From Chitinophagales bacterium (GTDB taxonomy: Bacteria; Bacteroidota; Bacteroidia; Chitinophagales; Chitinophagaceae): 64,000 nt of DNA. The notes beneath the pieces are model-generated. The model saw only the letters and a list, made by a program, of their open reading frames with translations, searched no databases and had not been told where the DNA came from. Of the stretch, positions 16,374 to 24,894 are shown one piece after another. Position 1 is the first letter of the stretch; each line of letters opens with the position of its first letter. The position numbers were made by a program, and so were the translations under genes. The DNA is taken from assembly GCA_017303855.1 (NCBI GenBank), contig JAFLBL010000004.1:186001-250000 (forward strand), written 5' to 3'.

Positions 16374-18920
16374 ATGCGTATTTATTTTCTGTCCGCCTTG
16401 TTTTTGCTGTCTTTCCCGGGGATGGCCCAGGTTACCGGTCGTGTAGTGAATGGCAGTAACCAGGCTGTACCCTATGCAACTGTAACAGTAAAAGGAACTG
16501 CACAAGGTACCAGTACAGATTCAACGGGCGTTTTTTCGCTGAATGTCAGCCGTCCTTTCCCGTTTATTCTTTTGGTATCGTCCGTGGGATATGAACAACA
16601 GGAGTATGTGGTGCGGGAAAACAGGCTGGATCATATACTGATCCGCCTGCAGGCGTATTACAGCCAGGATACTGTGGTCATTACTTCCCGTAGAAGAAAA
16701 GAGGTATTACAGGATGTGCCGTTGCCCGTATCGGTTGTGGGCGGTGCCACCATAGATGAAGGCGGCGCGTTTAATGTAAACCGTATAAAGGAACTGATAC
16801 CCTCCGTTCAGATGTATACTTCCAATCCCCGTAATACAGGGGTAAATATTCGCGGCACAGGATCTCCGTTCGGATTAACCAACGACGGCCTCGATCCTGG
16901 TGTGGGATTTTATATTGATGGTGTTTATCTTGCCCGTCCGGCCGCGGCAACCCTTGACTTTATTGATGTGGAAAGGGTGGAAGTGATCAGGGGACCGCAG
17001 GGTACCCTGTTTGGCAAGAACACCACATCCGGTGCCTTTAATATCACCACGCGTAAACCTTCTTTTAAACCAGCCGCCACTTTTGAAGTGAGTTATGGAA
17101 ATTACGGGTATATACAGGCAAAGAGTTCCATCACCGGTCCGCTCAGCAAAAAACTGGCTGCCCGTTTTTCCTTTTCAGGCACACAGCGCGACGGTACCGT
17201 CTATAATAAGCGCACGGATCATTATATCAACGACCTCAATAACCAGGGGGTTAAAGGCCAGTTTTTGTACAACCTGACAAAACAGGTACAGCTGACTTTT
17301 TCCGGTGATTATTCCCGTCAGCGACCGGATGGTTATGCACAGGTAGTAGCCGGAGTAGTGCAGACAAAACGCGCTGCGTACCGGCAGTTCAACGCGATTA
17401 TCTCGGATCTGCATTATACCTTACCCGGTCTCAACGCATTTGACCGGGTGGTGGATCATGATACGCCCTGGAAATCGGGTAATGAACTGGGAGGTGTATC
17501 CGTAAACCTGGATGCTAAAATCGGCCCGGGTACCTTTACATCCACCACGGCCTGGCGTTTCTGGAACTGGGATCCTTCCAATGACCGTGACTTCACCGGA
17601 TTGCAGGCACTGGCAAAATCACAGAATCCGGCAAAACATAAAAACTGGTCACAGGAATTTCGGTATGCCGGCACTGTCTCCGAAAAAGTAAGCGGGGTAG
17701 TTGGGGTATTCCTGATCGGACAGGAAGTGAAGATCAATGGTACGGAAGAATCCGGTTCGGCACAATGGCGTTTTTCACAAAGTTCCACCAGCAGTTTATG
17801 GGCCACACCAGGACTTTTTGAAGGATATGGGATTTCCACCAAAGCCTCCATTCAGTCTTTAAGTGCCGCCGCTTTTGTCAATGTGGATATTGCGGTTACA
17901 CCGTCATTGCATGTATTACCTGGTTTGCGTTTTAATATTGACACAAAAGATGTTTTGTACAACAGGGCTGCTTATGGAGGTTTACAGACCACCGATCCTG
18001 CCTTGCTTGCGTTGAAAAATGCAGTGTATACCAATCAGCAGTACGCATCTTCGGCTGATGAAGATAACCTGACGTATAATCTCACGGTGGCTTATAAACC
18101 CAATAAACGGATCAATGCCTACGGGACTTATTCCACTGCTTTTAAACCAGTGGGTGTGAATGTAGCTGGTTTACCTACGGTAAACGGACAACCGGCCACA
18201 GATCTGGCGGTAATAAAACCGGAAAAGGTGAAGCACCTGGAAGCCGGTTTGAAAACCACGCCACTGGATGATTTTATTCTCAATTTTACTATTTACAAAA
18301 CGGATATCCGCAATTACCAGACAAATGTGCAATCACCAGAGCTGGGTGTAAACCGTGGCTATATTGCCAATGCGGAACAGGTACGGATCAATGGCGCAGA
18401 ACTGGAAACCAGTTACCGGGCGGGTAAACGGTTTACTTTTTATGGTTCGGCTGCTTTTACGGATGCGCAGTATATCCGTTTTGCTAATGCGCCGCTGCCA
18501 TTGGAAGAAACGGGTAATACGCAAAACAATATCCAGGTGGCATTTAAGGATATTTCCGGAGGCCGGTTGCCGGGTATTTCCAAATGGGCATTTTCAACCG
18601 GTGGTGAGTATACCATACCGGCCATATTCCTGGGTGGTGCTGCTAAGTTTTTTATGGCTACAGACCTGTTTTACCGATCCGGTTATTCCTCCAGTCCTTC
18701 ACCTTCCGCGTATCTGAATATTGAAGGATATGCACTGGTTAACGGCAGGCTTGGGGTGAAAGATACCCGCGGATTGTCCGCTTTTATCTGGGTACGGAAC
18801 CTGTTTAACAAGGATTATCACGAACAACTGCTACCTGCAGGTGGCAATGCAGGACATTATGCATCGGTGCTGGGTGATCCCCGGACCTATGGGGTTACAT
18901 TACGTTATGCACTGCAGTAA
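16374..18920 (+). CDS. TonB-dependent outer-membrane receptor
   Basis: Energised outer-membrane importer, 848 aa. Signal peptide MRIYFLSALFLLSFPGMAQ, then a carboxypeptidase-regulatory-like domain (about 20-100), a plug domain from about 110 (VITSRRRKEVLQDVPLPVSV) and a 22-strand barrel ending in RYALQ. It is a stand-alone receptor with no SusD partner beside it. Two operator copies (sites d and e) precede it, the same as in front of the sulfate and siroheme genes, so the ligand is probably a sulfur source such as a sulfonate or sulfate ester, or a metal needed for siroheme. The ligand is inference. A strong terminator follows. Confidence 0.93.
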   Translation: MRIYFLSALFLLSFPGMAQVTGRVVNGSNQAVPYATVTVKGTAQGTSTDSTGVFSLNVSRPFPFILLVSSVGYEQQEYVVRENRLDHILIRLQAYYSQDTVVITSRRRKEVLQDVPLPVSVVGGATIDEGGAFNVNRIKELIPSVQMYTSNPRNTGVNIRGTGSPFGLTNDGLDPGVGFYIDGVYLARPAAATLDFIDVERVEVIRGPQGTLFGKNTTSGAFNITTRKPSFKPAATFEVSYGNYGYIQAKSSITGPLSKKLAARFSFSGTQRDGTVYNKRTDHYINDLNNQGVKGQFLYNLTKQVQLTFSGDYSRQRPDGYAQVVAGVVQTKRAAYRQFNAIISDLHYTLPGLNAFDRVVDHDTPWKSGNELGGVSVNLDAKIGPGTFTSTTAWRFWNWDPSNDRDFTGLQALAKSQNPAKHKNWSQEFRYAGTVSEKVSGVVGVFLIGQEVKINGTEESGSAQWRFSQSSTSSLWATPGLFEGYGISTKASIQSLSAAAFVNVDIAVTPSLHVLPGLRFNIDTKDVLYNRAAYGGLQTTDPALLALKNAVYTNQQYASSADEDNLTYNLTVAYKPNKRINAYGTYSTAFKPVGVNVAGLPTVNGQPATDLAVIKPEKVKHLEAGLKTTPLDDFILNFTIYKTDIRNYQTNVQSPELGVNRGYIANAEQVRINGAELETSYRAGKRFTFYGSAAFTDAQYIRFANAPLPLEETGNTQNNIQVAFKDISGGRLPGISKWAFSTGGEYTIPAIFLGGAAKFFMATDLFYRSGYSSSPSPSAYLNIEGYALVNGRLGVKDTRGLSAFIWVRNLFNKDYHEQLLPAGGNAGHYASVLGDPRTYGVTLRYALQ

Positions 18921-18972
18921 AGCGGTAATGTATCAATTGTCTTTTTCTTTATATGCAATAATCAGAAGCAAT

Positions 18973-19001
18973 GGCGTCCCGGTTCTCCGGGATGCCTTTT
19001 T
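18973..19001 (+). terminator. Rho-independent terminator after the TonB-dependent receptor
   Basis: A ten-pair stem, GGCGTCCCGG with CCGGGATGCC (one G-T pair), loop TTCT, then five T residues. Confidence 0.8.
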
Positions 19002-19051
19002 AGTTAACGTGTTTCAATTAATTTCGCTGTTCAGGAAACAAAAATCAACGG

Positions 19052-19795
19052 ATGAAAAAATATTTTGCAGCAGCTAAACTCCTTGTTATGTGTATGTGTC
19101 TGCAGGCGCAGACCAAGCAAACGGAGGAGGTTCAGCAGATTTGGGCCGGTTATATGAATCAGACAAGGTTGTCCGCTAAATGGGGCGTATGGGCCGATGT
19201 ACATCTGCGGACAAAAGAGTCCTTCGCGACAGGCTTGTCGCAGGGTATACTCAGGCTGGGTATTACCCGTTATCTTTCGGATGACCTTAAACTGACAGCC
19301 GGGTATGCCTATGTAAACCATTTCCCGGCCGACAACCACAAAAATATTTCTCAACCCGAACACCGGCCCTGGCAACAAATACAATGGCATACCAAATACC
19401 CGAAAGTCCGGTTGATGCAGTTATTGCGGCTCGAAGAGCGCTGGAGAAGAAAAATACTGAATGATGGCGCGCTCGCAGATGGCTATCATTTTAATTTCCG
19501 GTTCCGGTATAATTTCATGGCCCAGTTTCCATTGAGCAAAAAACGGTTTGAGCCCCGTACATTGTCCCTGGTGCTGAACGATGAAGTGCATATTAACTTC
19601 GGTAAACAGATCGTTTATAATTACTTTGACCAGAACCGGTTTTTTACCGGGTTTAACTATCATCTCAATAAACACGACAACCTGCAATTCGGATACATGT
19701 ACCTGTTTCAGCAACTGGCAGGCGGAAACAGGTACCGCAATAATCATGCGGCCCGTGTCTTCTATTTTCACAATTTCGATCTGCGGAAAAAATGA
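19052..19795 (+). CDS. DUF2490-like outer-membrane protein
   Basis: 247 aa with an N-terminal signal peptide (MKKYFAAAKLLVMCMCLQAQ) and a body of alternating aromatic and polar residues typical of small beta-barrels; the order of conserved segments (QIWAGYMNQTRLS, LRLGITRYLSDDLKLTAGYAY split by turns, closing HNFDL) fits DUF2490. Function of the family is unknown. It follows the receptor after a terminator, so it is probably transcribed separately, and converges on the hydrolase gene with a nine-base gap. Confidence 0.75.
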   Translation: MKKYFAAAKLLVMCMCLQAQTKQTEEVQQIWAGYMNQTRLSAKWGVWADVHLRTKESFATGLSQGILRLGITRYLSDDLKLTAGYAYVNHFPADNHKNISQPEHRPWQQIQWHTKYPKVRLMQLLRLEERWRRKILNDGALADGYHFNFRFRYNFMAQFPLSKKRFEPRTLSLVLNDEVHINFGKQIVYNYFDQNRFFTGFNYHLNKHDNLQFGYMYLFQQLAGGNRYRNNHAARVFYFHNFDLRKK

Positions 19796-19804
19796 CCGGT
19801 TTAT

Positions 19805-20560
19805 TTATGAGGCAACCGTTTGCAGAAAGCTGTCCATGATACGATTGAATTGTTCCGGGCATTCCAGCATCGGTACATGCCCGCATTCGTCGATCCAGTG
19901 TAATTCCGATTGTGGAATCAGCCGGTGAAAACTTTCGGCTACATCCGGCGGAGTGATGGTGTCATTTCTTCCCCACACGATACAGCAGGGCAGGGTCAGC
20001 TTGTGCAGTTCTTTCTCCACGTTGTGCCGGATTGTGGATTTAGCCAATGAAATTATCTGAATGGCTTTACGGCTGTTGACCGTCGCATATATTTCATCCA
20101 CCAGTTCTTTGGTGGCCACATCCGGCTTATAAAAAGTCAGTTCAGTTTTCTCTTTTATATAATCATAATCGCGCCGCCTGGGGTACGTATCTCCCATGCC
20201 ATGTTCATACAGCCCTGAACTGCCACTCAGAATCAGTGTCCTGACCCGTTGCGGGTGTTTCAGTGTATACAGTAAGGCAATATGTCCTCCCATTGAGTTG
20301 CCCAGCAGGTGAAACCGGTCGAGTTGTAATTCTTCCGTCACTTCGTGCAGGTAACCCGTGAGGGTGAATATATCCACACAAAAGCCCATTTCATAAAAAG
20401 GGAAAATGGGTACAATCACCCGGTTTGTCTTTTCCAGGTGCTGCACCAAAGGTTCAAAGTTTCTGACGGAGCCAAAAAGGCCGTACAGGAGAATGATGGG
20501 TTCGCCCTGACCATATTCGGCATATTTCGGGCTTTGTTTCTTAAACGGGTTGATATTCAT
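19805..20560 (-). CDS. Alpha/beta hydrolase
   Basis: Soluble alpha/beta-fold hydrolase, 251 aa. The nucleophile elbow GNSMGG gives S89, the acid is D200 (WGRNDTITP) and the histidine H228 (DECGHVP), a complete triad. An oxyanion-hole segment LYGLFG is near residue 25. Similar enzymes cleave esters or C-C bonds (MhpC/BphD-like) or act as haloperoxidase-like proteins; substrate cannot be read from sequence. It is divergent from the aldo/keto reductase gene, sharing a 250-base region that holds operator f. Confidence 0.85.
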   Translation of the reverse strand: MNINPFKKQSPKYAEYGQGEPIILLYGLFGSVRNFEPLVQHLEKTNRVIVPIFPFYEMGFCVDIFTLTGYLHEVTEELQLDRFHLLGNSMGGHIALLYTLKHPQRVRTLILSGSSGLYEHGMGDTYPRRRDYDYIKEKTELTFYKPDVATKELVDEIYATVNSRKAIQIISLAKSTIRHNVEKELHKLTLPCCIVWGRNDTITPPDVAESFHRLIPQSELHWIDECGHVPMLECPEQFNRIMDSFLQTVAS

Positions 20561-20731
20561 GTACTCATTTTATGGCAGGCGACCGGGATATATACCCGAT
20601 GGCCGGAAAAATAAGGAAATATGGCCTTGCAGCCAATGATATGCCTTTTTATTCAGATTTTAATCCTCTTTTCTGCAACTGCAAATTTTTACGGGATTTG
20701 CCGCGGCGGGATTTGTTTATTTATTAATAGT

Positions 20732-20746
20732 CTACTATTTTTGTAG
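20732..20746. promoter_or_regulatory. Candidate sulfur-regulon operator, site f
   Basis: CTACTATTTTTGTAG, flanked so that GTCTAC and GTAGAC form an outer palindrome. The TTG at 20741-20743 could be the -33 element, with TATTGCTG at 20763-20770 as a poor -7 box 19 bases on, repeating the geometry of sites a and d. It precedes the aldo/keto reductase and metZ-like genes. Confidence 0.6.
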
Positions 20747-20810
20747 ACAAAGATATAGAGTTTATTGCTGTAACCCTTTATGCCTGCCTATTTTAATAAA
20801 AATTAAACAA

Positions 20811-21698
20811 GTGGAAAAAATTTATCTGAGTGATTCCGGCCCCAAAGTATCTCCTGCTATTTATGGTTTTTACCGGTGGGAAGAAAAAGAGGTGACGGTT
20901 TCCAGGATGGAACGAATCGTACAGTTGTGCCTTGAACAGGGGATCAATACATTTGATCACGGCGATACTTACGGCGGATATGCCTGTGAGGACCTCTTCG
21001 GACAGGTGATAAAGCAATCAGGTATTAAGCGGGAGGACCTGGTCTTGTTTACCAAGTGTGGTATTAACCTGCCTCATGCCAGCCATCCGGAATACCGGGT
21101 GAAGCATTTCGATACATCAAGGGAACATATTATCCATAGCGTGGAAAATTCCTTACGCAAGTTGCGGACCGATTATATCGATGTATTTCTGCTCAATCAG
21201 CTGGATCCTTTATCCAACCTGGAGGAGACGGCCATTACGTTGGAAAAGCTCAAGGATTCGGGAAAAATTAAAAATGTTGGCGTGGTGAATTTTTCCGTAT
21301 TTCAGCACCAGTTGCTGAGCGCCTATCTGCGGATACCCGTTGTAACCAATCATATTGAACTGAACCTGCTCAATACAGCGGCTTTTGACAACGGTCAGGT
21401 GGATTATATCAAGCAAAAATATATGCGACCCCTTGCCACATCGCCACTGGCTGAGGGCGAGATTGCCAACAGCATTGAGAAAACTCCGTTGCGGGTCAGG
21501 GCCAAACTGGAAGAGCTGGCCGCCAGGTACAATACGCATTTTGAATCGGTGGCCACGGCCTGGTTATTCCGGTTAGGCGCACTGCCTCTGGTTGGAACAA
21601 CGAATGAGGATAGAATCCGGAATATCGTTGCCGGTTTTAATATCAGCCTCGATCGCCAGGACTGGTATGAGTTGTATGCGGTTTCAAGAAATGAGTGA
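20811..21698 (+). CDS. Aldo/keto reductase family protein
   Basis: NADPH-dependent oxidoreductase fold, closest in style to the YdhF group. D49 and Y54 (FDHGDTYG) and K82 (FTKCG) of the catalytic tetrad are present, but the histidine is replaced by asparagine N129 (VFLLNQLDPL), which may alter or weaken carbonyl reduction. The start is GTG 20811, just upstream of the conserved EKIYLSDSGPKVSPAIYG. It lies under operator f and ahead of the MetZ-like gene, suggesting a role in sulfur metabolism, but the substrate is unknown. Confidence 0.88.
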   Translation: MEKIYLSDSGPKVSPAIYGFYRWEEKEVTVSRMERIVQLCLEQGINTFDHGDTYGGYACEDLFGQVIKQSGIKREDLVLFTKCGINLPHASHPEYRVKHFDTSREHIIHSVENSLRKLRTDYIDVFLLNQLDPLSNLEETAITLEKLKDSGKIKNVGVVNFSVFQHQLLSAYLRIPVVTNHIELNLLNTAAFDNGQVDYIKQKYMRPLATSPLAEGEIANSIEKTPLRVRAKLEELAARYNTHFESVATAWLFRLGALPLVGTTNEDRIRNIVAGFNISLDRQDWYELYAVSRNE

Positions 21699-21704
21699 GC
21701 AATA

Positions 21705-21724
21705 CCGGTTTTGTCTTAAACCGG
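21705..21724 (+). terminator. Possible hairpin after the aldo/keto reductase gene
   Basis: CCGGTTT and AAACCGG pair around TGTCTT. There is no T run after it, so it may be only an attenuating or stabilising hairpin between the two genes. Confidence 0.35.
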
Positions 21725-21779
21725 AACAAACAATTGTTTTGACCATTCGTAGTCAGTCGCGGTCAATCGTTTTTACTAA

Positions 21780-21806
21780 TTGTTCTGATCGCTGATTGTA
21801 TCTTTG
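21780..21806 (+). promoter_or_regulatory. Promoter of the MetZ-like gene
   Basis: TATCTTTG at 21799-21806 is an exact -7 box with TTG at 21780-21782 (spacer 16). It places transcription start before ATG 21832 and rules out the upstream in-frame start at 21796. Confidence 0.6.
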
Positions 21807-21831
21807 TATCCAGCTAAACGAAACATTAAAA

Positions 21832-23010
21832 ATGGCAAAGCAACAAAAACCGGCAACCCGTGCAGTGCGGATTCAAACCACGAAAACCTCACAGAAAGAG
21901 CATTCTTCCCCTGTATTTCTGACCAGCAGTTTTACCTATGATTCTGCCGAAGAGATGGCCGCTGCGTTTGCTACCGAAACGCCAGAAGTGAATATTTATT
22001 CCCGCTTTGCCAACCCCGGCGTGGATGAGTTTGTGCATAAAATGATTGCACTGGAAGGGGCCGAGCACGGCGTGGCTACCGGTACCGGCATGGCAGCTAT
22101 TTTTTCCACGTTTATGACCTTTCTTAGTAAAGGAGATCATATTATATCCGCCTCTGCTGTATTCGGATCTACCCATACCATTCTTACCAGATATTTACCG
22201 AAATGGGGTATTGATTACAGTTATTTTGATATGAATAAACCGGAAGCTATTGAAGCACTGGTGAAACCGGAAACGAGAATGCTGTACCTGGAAACACCCA
22301 GTAACCCAGGTCTGGATATTATCGACCTGGCCTTTGTTTCAGCAATCTGCAAAAAACACAATATCCTGTTTGTAGTGGACAACTGTTTTGCCACACCAGC
22401 CGTACAACAACCCATACAGTACGGGGCCGATCTCGTGATACATTCCGCCACCAAATTTATCGATGGACAAGGCCGTGTATTGGGAGGTGTGATTGTCGGG
22501 AAAAAAGAACTGGTGCACCAGCTCTATCTCTTTATCCGCAATACAGGCCCTTCCATGAGTCCGTTTAATGCCTGGGTATTAAGCAAAAGCCTGGAGACCT
22601 TATTTATCCGGATGGACCGGCACGCGGCGTCTGCTTTGAGCATTGCTACTAAACTGCAGGGACATGCGAAAATCAGTACAGTTAAATATCCTTTCCTCGA
22701 ATCTCACCCGCAATACGCCATTGCAAAAAAACAGATGAGCAACGGGGGAGGGATCGTCACCTTTGAATTAAAGGGTGGTATTGAAAGCGGCCGCAAATTC
22801 CTGAACGCACTGGAGATGATCTCCATGACCAATAACCTGGGCGACAGCCGGACCATCGCTTCGCACCCGGCTTCCACCACGCACTCCAAATTAACCGAAG
22901 CGGAAAGACAGTCGGTAGGTATTACACCCGGATTGATCCGCGTGTCTGTAGGACTGGAAGACGCTGATGATATTCTGGATGATCTGCTCCAGGCACTGGA
23001 CAAGTCCTGA
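21832..23010 (+). CDS. metZ: O-succinylhomoserine (or O-acetylhomoserine) sulfhydrylase, MetZ-like
   Basis: PLP enzyme of the Cys/Met metabolism family that joins sulfide to an activated homoserine, giving homocysteine. The PLP lysine is K208 in HSATKFIDGQG; the segments YSRFANP (56-62) and LETPSNPG (153-160) are typical, and the Q/G after the lysine fits MetZ better than cystathionine gamma-lyase. Length is 392 aa from ATG 21832, chosen because the -7 box overlaps any upstream start. It uses the sulfide made by the enzymes upstream, completing the island. The acyl group of the substrate is not certain. The gene ends base-to-base with the convergent RluA-type gene. Confidence 0.88.
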   Translation: MAKQQKPATRAVRIQTTKTSQKEHSSPVFLTSSFTYDSAEEMAAAFATETPEVNIYSRFANPGVDEFVHKMIALEGAEHGVATGTGMAAIFSTFMTFLSKGDHIISASAVFGSTHTILTRYLPKWGIDYSYFDMNKPEAIEALVKPETRMLYLETPSNPGLDIIDLAFVSAICKKHNILFVVDNCFATPAVQQPIQYGADLVIHSATKFIDGQGRVLGGVIVGKKELVHQLYLFIRNTGPSMSPFNAWVLSKSLETLFIRMDRHAASALSIATKLQGHAKISTVKYPFLESHPQYAIAKKQMSNGGGIVTFELKGGIESGRKFLNALEMISMTNNLGDSRTIASHPASTTHSKLTEAERQSVGITPGLIRVSVGLEDADDILDDLLQALDKS

Positions 23011-23733
23011 TTATTTCTTCTTTCGTTTGCCCAGTTGCTGTAAAGTGGCCCGCATGTCTTTGTGCAACGGGGCTTCAAGGTCAATGGTATTTTCACCAAG
23101 GTCTGTGAAACTGAGCTGAAAGGCATGCAGGGCAAGCCGGCCCATAATAGGTCGTTCCTCCAGCTCTTCCTTAGACAGTTTGAATTTTGATTTGATCGAG
23201 GAGAGCAGCAACGGTTTACCGTCGCCATATAACGAATCACAAACAATGGGATGTCCCATATCCTTCATATGTACCCGGATCTGGTGGGTGCGGCCGGTAT
23301 GTATCCTGAATTCAAGAAATGAATAAATGCCAAAATCCTCCAGTACGGTATAGTCGGTCAATGCTTCTTTGCCTTTGCGGTGAATGATCATAGTGCCATT
23401 CAGCGCCGGGTGTTCCATAATGGATGCATCCAGGCTGCCTGCGGATTCGGCGGGTGAGCCGATTACCAGGCCCTGGTATATTTTACGGGTTTGCCTGTCT
23501 TCAAATTGCCGGGAAAGATGTTTGTGTGCCACTTCGTTTTTGGCAAAAATGATCAGTCCGCTGGTGTCTTTATCAATCCGGTGTACGGTATAAATATCAC
23601 CATACGCTTCCTTCAGGATTGCTTTCAGCGATATATCCTTTCCCATCCTGTCCGGTATGGAGAGTAATCCGGACGGTTTGTTGACGGCCACCCAGTTCTC
23701 TGTTTCCGCGATAATTGATTCTTTGATGTTCAT
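23011..23733 (-). CDS. RluA family pseudouridine synthase
   Basis: Isomerises uridine to pseudouridine in rRNA or tRNA. The catalytic aspartate is D54 in HRIDKDTSGL, and the RTHQIRVHM motif and C-terminal LHAFQLSF are conserved. At 240 aa it lacks an N-terminal S4 domain, as in the RluA/TruC-like short forms. Which site it modifies cannot be told. Its stop directly abuts that of the metZ-like gene with no spacer, so the two convergent transcripts must overlap. Confidence 0.92.
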   Translation of the reverse strand: MNIKESIIAETENWVAVNKPSGLLSIPDRMGKDISLKAILKEAYGDIYTVHRIDKDTSGLIIFAKNEVAHKHLSRQFEDRQTRKIYQGLVIGSPAESAGSLDASIMEHPALNGTMIIHRKGKEALTDYTVLEDFGIYSFLEFRIHTGRTHQIRVHMKDMGHPIVCDSLYGDGKPLLLSSIKSKFKLSKEELEERPIMGRLALHAFQLSFTDLGENTIDLEAPLHKDMRATLQQLGKRKKK

Positions 23734-23764
23734 GTAGTATAGGGCTCAGTTCTTTAGTAACCGG

Positions 23765-24715
23765 TTACTTTCCTTTTCCGAAATGTTTGAGGTCTCTCAC
23801 TTCCTTTTCAGTTAAAAACCGCCATTTGCCACGGTCAACATTCTTTTTGGTGAGACCGGCAAACACAACCCGGTCCAGGTTCTTTACATCATAGCCCATC
23901 TTTTCAAAAATGCGGCGTACAATCCGGTTACGTCCGCTGTGTATCTCCACACCTACCTGGGTCTTGTCTTTCATATCGGCATAGGCCAATACATCCACCT
24001 GGGCAGGGCCATCTTCCAGGGTAATTCCTTTCAGAATCTGATCAAAATCTTTTTTATCCAGGGGTTTATTCAGCGTTACATGGTATACTTTCTTTATCTC
24101 ATTGCTGGGGTGTGTCAGTTTCTGTGCCAGTTCACCATCATTGGTCAGCAGTAGAACACCAGATGTATTGCGGTCCAGCCGGCCTACCGGGTATACCCGC
24201 TCTGTGGTGGCACGCGCAATTATATCCAGTACCGTTTTGCGGCCCTGCGGATCATCGGTGGTCGTTATGAAATCCTTGGGCTTATTGAGTAAAATATAAA
24301 CCAGGTTTTTGGCCAGGAAGATTTTCTTTCCATTGACCCGGACTTCGTCTTTCGGGGAAACTTTAAACCCGGGTTCCGTTACCAGTTCGTCGTTTACTTT
24401 CACGGCACCCTGTCGTACCAGGTCAGCCGCTTCCCTACGGGCAGCCACACCGGAGTGGGCGATATATTTGTTCAATGGCATCAGCCCGCTGCTCTCCGCA
24501 CGTTGATGAGAAGCCGGCGCCTTCGCCTGTCCTTTCCCCATTACCTGCTGGTTTCCAGTAACACGGGCTGCCGCACGCGCTTCCGCCTTCTTTTTGTCAA
24601 AAAAAGCTTCTCTTTCTTTTTTCTCCTTTCTTTTTTCCTGTTTGAACTGTTCTTTAATCGCGGCGTTACTTTTCTTTTTCGCGAATTTTCCGAAGTTGTT
24701 TCCGGGCTGTTTCAT
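23765..24715 (-). CDS. rluB: RsuA/RluB/RluE family pseudouridine synthase
   Basis: Pseudouridine synthase with an S4 RNA-binding domain (about 78-125: LNKYIAHSGVAARREA) and a catalytic domain with D181 in GRLDRNTSG. Length after the extension and the RIVRRIFEKMGY segment fit 23S rRNA RluB. The first 75 residues are a lysine- and alanine-rich basic extension without a fold, common in Bacteroidota members. It lies 31 bases upstream of the RluA-type gene on the same strand, so they may be cotranscribed from the promoter at 24753. Confidence 0.88.
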   Translation of the reverse strand: MKQPGNNFGKFAKKKSNAAIKEQFKQEKRKEKKEREAFFDKKKAEARAAARVTGNQQVMGKGQAKAPASHQRAESSGLMPLNKYIAHSGVAARREAADLVRQGAVKVNDELVTEPGFKVSPKDEVRVNGKKIFLAKNLVYILLNKPKDFITTTDDPQGRKTVLDIIARATTERVYPVGRLDRNTSGVLLLTNDGELAQKLTHPSNEIKKVYHVTLNKPLDKKDFDQILKGITLEDGPAQVDVLAYADMKDKTQVGVEIHSGRNRIVRRIFEKMGYDVKNLDRVVFAGLTKKNVDRGKWRFLTEKEVRDLKHFGKGK

Positions 24716-24752
24716 GCTGAAGTGTTTGCTGTTTTACAACAGTAGTGAAGGA

Positions 24753-24760
24753 CAAAGATA
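24753..24760 (-). promoter_or_regulatory. -7 box (TATCTTTG) of the RluB-type gene
   Basis: Exact TAnnTTTG match on the minus strand, 37 bases upstream of the ATG. No TTG -33 element is clear; the heptamer array at 24777-24818 occupies that region. Confidence 0.5.
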
Positions 24761-24776
24761 AGCAACTAATGTAAAT

Positions 24777-24818
24777 AAGTACGAAGTACGAAGTATGAAG
24801 TACGAAGTATGAAGTACG
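24777..24818. repeat. Tandem heptamer array (AAGTACG), six units
   Basis: Six consecutive heptamers alternate AAGTACG and AAGTATG. The array lies between the RluB-type promoter and a terminator for the Spy-like gene. No inverted partner is visible nearby. Confidence 0.9.
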
Positions 24819-24844
24819 GGGGTAAAGGCGTTTTCAGGTATGCA

Positions 24845-24872
24845 AAAGGCTGTCCGGTTATGGACAGCCTTT
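24845..24872 (-). terminator. Hairpin terminator after the Spy-like gene
   Basis: AAAGGCTGTCC and GGACAGCCTTT form a perfect 11-pair stem with a six-base loop. On the minus strand it is followed by a short T run. It begins 22 bases after the stop codon. Confidence 0.7.
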
Positions 24873-24894
24873 ACAGTATAAATGAGATAAGCTA

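Noticed and set aside
21699..21831. SAM riboswitch upstream of the MetZ-like gene
   Set aside because: The region is short, has an ordinary promoter at 21780-21806 and lacks the SAM-I core segments.
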